From NCBI GenBank assembly GCA_024695445.1, contig JAILIG010000124.1, positions 1-41,575 on the forward strand: a DNA stretch of 41,575 bases, read 5' to 3'. The number at the start of each line of letters is the position of its first letter. Positions within the stretch are counted from its first letter, which is position 1. The DNA comes from Oscillospiraceae bacterium. Lineage in GTDB: Bacteria > Bacillota > Clostridia > Oscillospirales > Ruminococcaceae. The notes below the pieces were generated by a model, which ran no database searches, was not told the origin of the DNA, and worked only from the letters and a program-made list of their open reading frames with translations. The translations under genes and the position numbers were made by a program. Below, piece after piece: positions 24,676-31,627 of this stretch.

Positions 24676-25501
24676 GACACTGTGGGTAACGGACCTGGAC
24701 GGTACACTGCTGATGCCGGATGTGACCGTCTCGGACCGCAGCAGAGCGCTGCTCACGCCGCTTCTGAAGCGCGGGCTCCCGCTGACCGCCGCCACGGCAC
24801 GGACGAGCTTTTCCGTCATGCCGATTCTGGCGGGGCTGCCCTTCTCGCTGCCGCTGATTCTGCAAAACGGCGCCGTGCTGCACGATCCCGTCACCGGACT
24901 GGTCCGGGAAGCGGCCGTCATCGGGGCAGAGGCGTTTTCACAGGTCACGGCGCTGGTGACCGCTTACGGCTTCAACGGCTTTGTGTTCTGCGAGGAGGCC
25001 GGCCGCATCGTCTGCTGCTATACCGAGCTGACCACCCCGCATATGCAGCAGTATTATGCAGAACGGCGCATAAAATATGCAAAGCCCTTCCGTCAGGTCG
25101 AGACGCTCACCGCACTGACGGAACGGCATCCGGTCTTTTTATCGCTCCACGCGGAAAAGGCCGTGCTCGATCCGCTGCGGGACGCACTTGCCGCCGTCTC
25201 CGGCATCTCGCTCGCCTATTACCGCGATGTCTACGAGCCGGAGATCTGGTATCTCGAAATCTCCGCGGCCGATGCGAGCAAATATCACGGCATCAAGCGG
25301 CTGAAGGCACTGACCGGCGCCGAAACCGTCGTCGGCTTCGGCGACAACCTCAACGACCTGCCGCTCTTTGCAGCCTGCGACTGTAAAATCGCAGTCGGAA
25401 ACGCTGCACCGGAGCTGAAAGCGAAAGCCGATCTGGTCATCGGCTGCAACACGGAGGATGCCGTCGCAGAATATCTGACGGCACAGTTTCCGCCCGACTG
25501 A
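24668..25501 (+). CDS. HAD-superfamily Cof-type phosphatase
   Basis: The 277-residue protein has the HAD motif I DLDGTLL (nucleophile Asp) near the N terminus, the large Cof-type cap, and the motif III/IV region KYHGIKRLKAL with VGFGDNLNDLPLF near 225. Such enzymes remove phosphate from sugar phosphates, FMN or similar small molecules. The GTG start at 24668 is chosen because GGAGG lies 6 bases upstream and it places the motif near the N terminus; it overlaps the previous stop by 8 bases. Confidence 0.88.
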   Translation: MIKTLWVTDLDGTLLMPDVTVSDRSRALLTPLLKRGLPLTAATARTSFSVMPILAGLPFSLPLILQNGAVLHDPVTGLVREAAVIGAEAFSQVTALVTAYGFNGFVFCEEAGRIVCCYTELTTPHMQQYYAERRIKYAKPFRQVETLTALTERHPVFLSLHAEKAVLDPLRDALAAVSGISLAYYRDVYEPEIWYLEISAADASKYHGIKRLKALTGAETVVGFGDNLNDLPLFAACDCKIAVGNAAPELKAKADLVIGCNTEDAVAEYLTAQFPPD

Positions 25502-25513
25502 GGAGAATGCACG

Positions 25514-26203
25514 ATGAAGAAGAAACAAGTGATTGCAGCGGCTCTGCTCTGCCTGCTTTCCTCTGCTGTGACCGGCACGGTGCTCTGGTTCAAGGGGCCG
25601 AAGAAAACCGTCACGGTGCCGGGCAACACCGACGGTGCCTGGAAGGACGGCTATCACGAGGGCTACGCGCAGGGAAAGGAATACGGCGAGAACGAAGTCG
25701 CTTACCGCATCGCGCCGGAGGTCATCGCCGGAGACAGCGCTCCCTCCGAACCGTTCGGACAGGCCTTCTGGCGCCTCGGCTGGCAGAAGGGCTATGCGGA
25801 AGGCCGCGGGGTAAACTCCACCCCGGAGACCGTCAGCATCTCCGTCGAGGGCAGCTTCACCGCGGAGGTGCTCTCCAAAACGGAAACCGGCGATCTGGTT
25901 CTGCGGCTCTGTGCCGCGCAGGCGCCCTTTGATGCGCCGTTTCTCTTCCGGACGGATGCGGCACTCAGCGGACAGACCGAAGCCGGAAAAGCCTACACCT
26001 TTACCGTCCCCGCACAGACACGCGACGCAGTCCCCGCAGACTGGCTCAAAGCCGGCTCGGATGAGGTGGACTGCAGGATCCTGTTCAGTGCCGGACAGCC
26101 TGCCGCGGATTCGGTCCGCACGGCGGAGGAAGACGAAAAAGAACCGCTGCCTGCCGGCCTGCCGTCCTGTCATCTGACCGGCAAGCGCGCAGCAGAATCG
26201 TAA
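25514..26203 (+). CDS. Membrane-anchored GY-motif protein A, function unknown
   Basis: The 229-residue product has an N-terminal signal anchor (MKKKQVIAAALLCLLSSAVTG) and a predicted outside part. Right after the anchor is a repeated Gly-Tyr motif (DGYHEGYAQGKEYGE, then LGWQKGYAEGRG), and a beta-rich domain follows with VSISVEGSFTAEVL and KAYTFTVPAQ. The same order is found in the next gene, so the two are paralogues. I recognise no named family. AGGAG precedes the start. Confidence 0.7.
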   Translation: MKKKQVIAAALLCLLSSAVTGTVLWFKGPKKTVTVPGNTDGAWKDGYHEGYAQGKEYGENEVAYRIAPEVIAGDSAPSEPFGQAFWRLGWQKGYAEGRGVNSTPETVSISVEGSFTAEVLSKTETGDLVLRLCAAQAPFDAPFLFRTDAALSGQTEAGKAYTFTVPAQTRDAVPADWLKAGSDEVDCRILFSAGQPAADSVRTAEEDEKEPLPAGLPSCHLTGKRAAES

Positions 26204-26229
26204 AGAAGAAAGGAAACGGAGGGTTCACT

Positions 26230-26967
26230 TTGAGCAAAAAGGGTATTGCGGTCACGGCAGCACTTTGCGCTGCAACCGGCATTCTGACAGGCTCTGTCCT
26301 GTTTGCAATGGGCAGAACACGCGGTTTTGCAGCCGCAGAGAGCAGCATCGCTGCGGAAACCACGACCACGGAATCTACCACCACCACCGAAGCCACCACG
26401 ACGGAGACCACCACGACAGAGGTCACGACGACCACCGCCGAGTGGATTCTGCCGGACCTGAACGACGACGACACCTCCGCTGCCATGCAGCGCAGCTACA
26501 AGACCGGCTACAACGAGGGCTACACCGTCGGACTCAAGGAAGGCGCAGAAGCCCAGATCAAGATTTACGAGGGACAGGGCATCACGCCGCCCGTACAGCA
26601 GCCCGCCCGGCAGACCGCCGCAAAGCGCACGGTCACGGTATCGGGCAGCTTCACCGTCACGGTCCGCGCCCTGATTCCGGACTATGTGACGGACACCTCC
26701 ACGCCCCGTGCCGCCGTCGTCACGCTGTTCCAGGGGGAACCGGTCGTGCTGCGTCTCAATGACACCGTTTGCAGCCGGCTGACCGTCGGACAGAGCTATA
26801 CCTTTCTTGTGACCGAGCAAAGTGTCTCGATGGACGCCTCGCTGCTCAACGCAGACGGCACCGTCAGCCGCGATGCACTCGCAAAACGCAGCTTCCACCT
26901 CTCCAACTTCCGTGCTCCCACGGAGGAGGAGTTCGGCCTGAACTGCTGGCGCGTCAAATATCAATAA
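26230..26967 (+). CDS. Membrane-anchored GY-motif protein B, with Thr-rich linker
   Basis: The 245-residue product starts at TTG, fixed by GGAGGG 6 bases upstream and by the signal anchor that follows (SKKGIAVTAALCAATGILTGSVLF). A Thr/Glu repeat linker covers about residues 42-75 and is encoded by a near-microsatellite of ACC/ACG/GAG codons. It is followed by YKTGYNEGYTVGLKEGAE and a beta-rich domain with VTVSGSFTVTV and QSYTFLVTEQ, paralleling protein A. The Thr linker may be glycosylated or span the wall (inference). The function is unknown. Confidence 0.72.
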   Translation: MSKKGIAVTAALCAATGILTGSVLFAMGRTRGFAAAESSIAAETTTTESTTTTEATTTETTTTEVTTTTAEWILPDLNDDDTSAAMQRSYKTGYNEGYTVGLKEGAEAQIKIYEGQGITPPVQQPARQTAAKRTVTVSGSFTVTVRALIPDYVTDTSTPRAAVVTLFQGEPVVLRLNDTVCSRLTVGQSYTFLVTEQSVSMDASLLNADGTVSRDALAKRSFHLSNFRAPTEEEFGLNCWRVKYQ

Positions 26968-26985
26968 TCGCAAAGGAGAACGGAA

Positions 26986-28728
26986 ATGAAAAAACTGATG
27001 CTTGGCAATGAAGCATTTGCAAGAGGTCTTTACGAGGCGGGCTGCCGGTTTGCGTCGAGCTACCCCGGCACGCCGTCCACCGAAATCACCGAGGCACTTG
27101 CCAAATACGATGAGGTCTACGCAGAGTGGGCGCCGAATGAAAAGGTCGCGGTGGAATCCGCGCTGGGCGCATCCTTCGCGGGTGCAAGAGCCTTCGCCGC
27201 CATGAAGCATGTCGGCCTCAATGTCGCAGCCGATCCGCTCTACACCGCCTCGTATACCGGCGTGAACGGCGGTCTGGTCATCGCCGTCGCGGATGATCCG
27301 GGTATGCACTCCTCTCAGAACGAGCAGGACTCCCGTCACCACGCAATCGCGTCCAAGGTGCCGATGCTGGAGCCGTCCGACTCGCAGGAGTGCAAGGACT
27401 TCGCCATGCTCGCCTACGAACTGTCCGAGGAATATGACACGCCGGTTCTCGTGCGCACCGCAACCAGAGTTGCCCACTCGCAGAGCGCCGTCGAACAGCT
27501 GCCGCGCAGCGAAAAGGCGCTGAAGCCCTATACCAAGCAGCCGGGCAAGTATGTCATGGTGCCGGCCAACGCAAGGGGCAAGCACATCGTCGTCGAGGAG
27601 CGCACGAAAAAGCTCATCGCCTATGCGGAAACGGCCGCCGTCAACAAGGTCGAGGACAACGGCTCGGACATCGGCGTCATCACCTGCGGCGCCTCCTACT
27701 GCTATGCGAAGGACGCGCTCGGCGACAAGGTCAACTACCTGAAGCTCGGCATGACGAATCCGCTGCCGGACAAGCTCTTCCTCGATTTTGCCGCAAAGTG
27801 CAAGACCGTTTACATCATCGAGGAGCTGGACGGCGTGCTCGAAGCACACGCCAGGGCACTCGGCATCGACTGCAAGGGCAAGGAGATCTTCGGCTGCATC
27901 GGTGAGCTGAATCAGGTCATCATCGCGGAGAAGCTGCTCGGCAAGGTGCCGGAGGTCACGCCGTATCCGGAAGCGCTGCCGATCCGTCCGCCGGTCATGT
28001 GTGCGGGATGTCCGCACCGCGGCGTGTTCTACACCCTGGCAAAGCACAAGATCACCGTTTCCGGCGACATCGGCTGCTACACGCTCGGCGCCGCAAAGCC
28101 GCTTGAATCCATCGACTGGACAGTCTGCATGGGCTCGTCGGTCTCCTGCCTGCACGGCTTCAACAAGGTTCTCGGCAAGGAATCGCAGAATAAGACGGTC
28201 GCGGTCATCGGCGACTCGACCTTCATGCACTCCGGCCTCAATTCCCTCGTCAATGTCGCCTACAATGCGTCCAATTCGACGGTCATTATCCTCGACAACT
28301 CGATCACCGGCATGACCGGCCACCAGCAGAATCCGACGACCGGATACAACATCAAAGGTGATCCGGCCGGCAAGATCGATCTGGAAGCACTGTGCAGAGC
28401 AATGAGCTTCGAGCATGTGCGCGTTGTCGATCCGTATGATCTGAAACAGTGTGACGAAGTTCTCAAAGAAGAACTCGCATACGAAGGTCCGTCTGTGATC
28501 ATCTCCAGACGTCCCTGCGCACTGCTGAAATATGTAAAGCACAAGGCACCGCTGAAGGTCAACACAGACAAGTGTGTCGGCTGCAAATCCTGCATGCGCA
28601 TCGGCTGCCCGGCAGTATCCATCAAGAACGGCAAAGCCTGCGTTGATACAACACTGTGTGTCGGCTGCGGCGTCTGCAGTCAGATGTGCAAGTTCGACGC
28701 ATTCGAATCCACAAAGAAGGAGGCATGA
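26986..28728 (+). CDS. iorA: Indolepyruvate:ferredoxin oxidoreductase alpha subunit (composition switches inside the gene)
   Basis: The 580-residue protein is of full family length. It carries SSYPGTPSTEIT and WAPNEKVAVESALGAS at the start, VMCAGCPHRG near 340, the thiamine-diphosphate motif GDSTFMHSGLNSLVNVAYN near 405-425, GMTGHQQNPTTGYN (about 443-456), and two C-terminal 4Fe-4S clusters (CVGCKSCMRIGC and CVGCGVCSQMC). With IorB it oxidises aryl pyruvates to aryl-acetyl-CoA with reduction of ferredoxin. Codon choice changes from GAG/ACC-rich to GAA/ACA-rich after about residue 455 without breaking the frame, so this may be a chimeric gene. AAAGGAG precedes the start. Confidence 0.92.
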   Translation: MKKLMLGNEAFARGLYEAGCRFASSYPGTPSTEITEALAKYDEVYAEWAPNEKVAVESALGASFAGARAFAAMKHVGLNVAADPLYTASYTGVNGGLVIAVADDPGMHSSQNEQDSRHHAIASKVPMLEPSDSQECKDFAMLAYELSEEYDTPVLVRTATRVAHSQSAVEQLPRSEKALKPYTKQPGKYVMVPANARGKHIVVEERTKKLIAYAETAAVNKVEDNGSDIGVITCGASYCYAKDALGDKVNYLKLGMTNPLPDKLFLDFAAKCKTVYIIEELDGVLEAHARALGIDCKGKEIFGCIGELNQVIIAEKLLGKVPEVTPYPEALPIRPPVMCAGCPHRGVFYTLAKHKITVSGDIGCYTLGAAKPLESIDWTVCMGSSVSCLHGFNKVLGKESQNKTVAVIGDSTFMHSGLNSLVNVAYNASNSTVIILDNSITGMTGHQQNPTTGYNIKGDPAGKIDLEALCRAMSFEHVRVVDPYDLKQCDEVLKEELAYEGPSVIISRRPCALLKYVKHKAPLKVNTDKCVGCKSCMRIGCPAVSIKNGKACVDTTLCVGCGVCSQMCKFDAFESTKKEA

Positions 28729-28730
28729 AC

Positions 28731-29303
28731 ATGGAAACAAAGAATATCATGATCGTCGGCGTCGGCGGACAGGGAACCCTGGTTGCCTCCAAACTCCTCG
28801 GACATCTCCTGCTTTCCCAGGGCTATGATGTCAAAGTATCCGAAGTCCACGGCATGAGCCAGAGAGGCGGCTCTGTCGTAACATATGTGCGTTATGGCGA
28901 TAAGGTCTACTCCCCTGTGATCGACAAGGGAGAGGCGGATTATATCGTATCTTTTGAGATCCTGGAAGCTGCCAGATGGCTTCCGTATCTGAAGGAAGGT
29001 GGTACGATCGTCACGAACACCCAGCAGATCGACCCGATGCCTGTTATCACAGGCGCGGCTCAGTATCCGGAAGGACTGGCTGAGAAGATCAAAGCGGCGG
29101 GCGTGAAGATCGATGCTTTTGACTGCCTGAAGCTGGCAGAGGAAGCAGGTACCGCCAAAGCCGTCAACATCGTGCTGCTTGGCAGGCTGTCTCACTACTT
29201 TGATCTTGATGATGAAGCCTGGATGGCTTCCCTTGAGGCAAACGTGCCTGCAAAGTTCCTCGAGATGAACAAAAAAGCATTTCTTTTGGGGAAGAATGCG
29301 TAA
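28731..29303 (+). CDS. iorB: Indolepyruvate:ferredoxin oxidoreductase beta subunit
   Basis: The 190-residue protein has the Rossmann-like gamma-type domain of 2-oxoacid:ferredoxin oxidoreductases, with IMIVGVGGQGTLVASKLLG at the start and VSEVHGMSQRGGSVVTYVRYG near 40. It pairs with IorA to form the working enzyme. The ATG at 28731 stands 8 bases after AAGGAGG; an ATG at 28725 overlaps the iorA stop but is too near that site. Codon use is of the right-hand type. Confidence 0.94.
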   Translation: METKNIMIVGVGGQGTLVASKLLGHLLLSQGYDVKVSEVHGMSQRGGSVVTYVRYGDKVYSPVIDKGEADYIVSFEILEAARWLPYLKEGGTIVTNTQQIDPMPVITGAAQYPEGLAEKIKAAGVKIDAFDCLKLAEEAGTAKAVNIVLLGRLSHYFDLDDEAWMASLEANVPAKFLEMNKKAFLLGKNA

Positions 29304-29323
29304 TTAGATCGGAGGAAAACACA

Positions 29324-30625
29324 ATGGAAAGGTATTACCAGCCAGACATCGAATGCGCATCACGCGAACAGATGATCGCCCTTCAGAATGAAAAACTAGT
29401 CAAACAGGTTCAGCATGTATGGGACAATGTCCCCTACTACCGCAAAAAGATGGAAGAAAAAGGCGTCACACCTGATGACATCAAATCGATCGACGACCTG
29501 TACAAGCTTCCGTTCCTCTCCAAAGCAGACCTCAGAGAAGCATATCCGTATGGTCTTGTCGGCGTTCCGCTGAAAGACTGTGTCAGAATTCAGTCCACAT
29601 CCGGAACAACCGGAAAACGTGTTGTTTCCTTCTATACCCAGCATGACATCGATCTCTGGGAAGAATGCTGCGCCAGAGCGATCGTCGCAGCCGGCGGAAC
29701 CAATGAAGACGTATGTCAGGTCTCCTACGGCTACGGTCTGTTCACCGGCGGTCCCGGCCTCAACGGCGGTTCCCACAAAGTCGGCTGTCTGACTGTTCCG
29801 ACAAGCTCCGGAAACACAGACAGACAGATCATGTTCATCATGGACCTGCAGGCAACCATCCTCTGCTGCACACCGAGCTACGCTGCGTATCTTGGCGAGA
29901 GAATGAAGGAAATGGGCTACGGTCCGGAAGACATTCCTCTCAAAGCCGGCATCTTCGGCGCTGAAGCATGGAGCGAGGAAATGCGCCATGACATCGAAAA
30001 GACACTCGGCATCAAGGCATATGACATCTATGGCCTGACTGAGCTGTCCGGTCCGGGCGTTGCCTTCGAATGTTCCGCCCAGAAGGGCATGCACATCAAT
30101 GAAGACCACTTCATTGCTGAGATCATCGATCCGGAAACACTGGAAGTTCTTCCGGAAGGTTCCCAGGGTGAACTGGTATTCACATCCCTCGACAAAGAAG
30201 CGTTCCCGCTTCTGCGCTACAGAACAAGAGACATCTGCCGTCTGACAAGAGAAAAATGTTCCTGCGGCAGAACACATGTCCGCATGGCGAAGCCGATGGG
30301 CAGATCCGACGATATGCTGATCATCAGAGGCGTCAACGTCTTCCCGAGCCAGATCGAAACTGTCCTGATCAACCAGGGTTATGCCGCAAATTACATGATC
30401 GTTGTTGACCGTGTGAATAATACTGATACACTGGATGTACAGGTAGAAATGACTCCGGAACTGTTCACAGATAATGTCGGTGAGATCTCCGAGCGCCAGA
30501 AGTCTCTGGAAGAAGCTCTGAAATCCATGCTTGGAATCAAGGCAAAAGTCTCTCTTGTGGCACCCAAGACGATCACAAGAAGCGAAGGCAAGGCAGTCCG
30601 CGTCATTGATAAGAGAAAGATCTGA
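29324..30625 (+). CDS. paaK: Phenylacetate-CoA ligase
   Basis: The 433-residue adenylate-forming enzyme has the PaaK length and motifs: the phosphate loop STSGTTGKR near 91-99, IYGLTELSGPGVAFEC near 230, the YRTRDICRL motif near 300, and GRSDDMLIIRGVNVFPSQIE near 325. It joins aryl acids to CoA through an aryl-AMP. After IorAB it can also run backwards, turning aryl-acetyl-CoA into aryl acetate with ATP gain, as proposed for amino-acid-fermenting anaerobes. CGGAGG precedes the start. Confidence 0.93.
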   Translation: MERYYQPDIECASREQMIALQNEKLVKQVQHVWDNVPYYRKKMEEKGVTPDDIKSIDDLYKLPFLSKADLREAYPYGLVGVPLKDCVRIQSTSGTTGKRVVSFYTQHDIDLWEECCARAIVAAGGTNEDVCQVSYGYGLFTGGPGLNGGSHKVGCLTVPTSSGNTDRQIMFIMDLQATILCCTPSYAAYLGERMKEMGYGPEDIPLKAGIFGAEAWSEEMRHDIEKTLGIKAYDIYGLTELSGPGVAFECSAQKGMHINEDHFIAEIIDPETLEVLPEGSQGELVFTSLDKEAFPLLRYRTRDICRLTREKCSCGRTHVRMAKPMGRSDDMLIIRGVNVFPSQIETVLINQGYAANYMIVVDRVNNTDTLDVQVEMTPELFTDNVGEISERQKSLEEALKSMLGIKAKVSLVAPKTITRSEGKAVRVIDKRKI

Positions 30626-30641
30626 GGTCGGAGGTACAATC

Positions 30642-31067
30642 ATGAGTATTAAGCAGATTTCCGTGTTCCTTGAGAACAAGCCCGGCAGGCTGCAGAAAAT
30701 GACAGGCGTACTGGCAGCACATGAGATCGACATGCGTGCGCTTTCCCTTGCAGAAACAAAAGACTTCGGCATTGCCAGGATCATTGTCGATGATCCCTTC
30801 TATGCCACAAACATTCTGAAAGACAACGACTTCATCGCGTCCATGACAGATGTCCTGGCAGTCGCAATTCCCGACGAACCGGGCGGACTGGACAAACTGC
30901 TCCAGATCTTCGCGGCTGAAGAAGTCAACATTGAGTATATGTATGCCTTCCTCGGCGCAAAGGACGCATACATGATCTTCCGTGTCTCCCACACCCACTC
31001 AGCGGAAACCAAGCTGACAAACAAGGGCTTAAGAGTCCTGAGCGACGAAGACATCGCAGAGATCTGA
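30642..31067 (+). CDS. Tandem ACT domain protein of the aryl-pyruvate operon
   Basis: The 141-residue protein consists of two ACT domains (SVFLENKPGRLQKMTGVLAAHEID at the start; VAIPDEPGGLDKLLQIFAAEEVNIEYMYAF from about 72). ACT pairs bind amino acids and usually regulate enzymes. A protein of this kind commonly follows iorAB and paaK, so it probably senses an aromatic amino acid for this pathway. Start 30642 has CGGAGG upstream. The operon ends just after it. Confidence 0.9.
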   Translation: MSIKQISVFLENKPGRLQKMTGVLAAHEIDMRALSLAETKDFGIARIIVDDPFYATNILKDNDFIASMTDVLAVAIPDEPGGLDKLLQIFAAEEVNIEYMYAFLGAKDAYMIFRVSHTHSAETKLTNKGLRVLSDEDIAEI

Positions 31068-31077
31068 ACACATCAGG

Positions 31078-31106
31078 CCGGCGGCTGTATATCAGCTGCC
31101 GGTTTT
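31078..31106 (+). terminator. Terminator of the ior-paaK-ACT operon
   Basis: 10-bp stem CCGGCGGCTG (31078-31087) / CAGCTGCCGG (31093-31102) with one G-U pair, loop TATAT, then TTTTC, 10 bases after the ACT gene stop. Confidence 0.85.
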
Positions 31107-31150
31107 CATTTCGGCTGATCGCTGCAGTTCCCTCGCTTTCTCTTCGTTGT

Positions 31151-31156
31151 TATAAT
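31151..31156 (+). promoter_or_regulatory. -10 box close to the start of the DNPH1-like gene
   Basis: A perfect TATAAT ends 6 bases before the ATG at 31163. The -35 region at the right distance (TTCCCT, 31128-31133) is poor. If used, the transcript would begin at or next to the start codon, with no ribosome-binding site (leaderless). Confidence 0.5.
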
Positions 31157-31162
31157 GTTGCC

Positions 31163-31579
31163 ATGAAGAAGAAAGTATACTTTGCCGGATCGATCCGGGG
31201 CGGACGCAGCGACGCGTCACTGTATCATGAAATGATCGAATGCATCAAAGAAACAGACATTGTCCTGACCGAACATGTCGGTGATCTTTCCCGTTCTGTC
31301 TTTGAACAGAACTACGGAGTTGAAAAGCAGATCTACGACCAGGATACCGCCTGGCTCCGGGAAGCGGACCTGCTGATCGCGGAATGCACAAATCCTTCCC
31401 TGGGTGTAGGCTATGAGCTGGCGTACGCGGAACGCTTCAATGTTCCCTGCTATGTGTTCTACCGCAAAAAAGATACCCATCTGTCTGCCATGATCAAAGG
31501 AGACAGTTACTACACGATCATTCCCTATGAGACAAAGGAAGAAGTATTCGCAAAGATCCGTGAGATCCTGAAAAAGTGA
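31163..31579 (+). CDS. DNPH1/Rcl-like 2'-deoxynucleoside 5'-phosphate N-hydrolase
   Basis: The 138-residue protein closely follows the Rcl pattern: KVYFAGSIRGGR at the start, VLTEHVGD near 34-41, YDQDTAWLREADLLIAECTNPSLGVGYELAYAE (Asp61 and Glu85, the catalytic positions by family analogy). The family cuts the base from deoxynucleoside monophosphates, including 5-hydroxymethyl-dUMP, and is a branch of the nucleoside deoxyribosyltransferases. The start is fixed by the first beta strand although no ribosome-binding site is present. It lies 48 bases before the adenosine-deaminase fusion gene on the same strand, with a separate promoter between. Confidence 0.82.
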   Translation: MKKKVYFAGSIRGGRSDASLYHEMIECIKETDIVLTEHVGDLSRSVFEQNYGVEKQIYDQDTAWLREADLLIAECTNPSLGVGYELAYAERFNVPCYVFYRKKDTHLSAMIKGDSYYTIIPYETKEEVFAKIREILKK

Positions 31580-31607
31580 TTGCATTCTGTTTCTGAACAA
31601 GTATAAT
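31580..31607 (+). promoter_or_regulatory. Promoter of the ADA-fusion gene
   Basis: TTGCAT (31580-31585), a 16-base spacer and consensus TATAAT (31602-31607); AGGTGG at 31619-31624 then serves the ATG at 31628. Confidence 0.62.
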
Positions 31608-31627
31608 CATCAGAAAACAGGTGGACT

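Noticed and set aside
26170..28740. Open frame of about 850 codons on the minus strand
   Set aside because: It is antisense to the GY-motif protein B gene and iorA, whose cofactor motifs are unmistakable.
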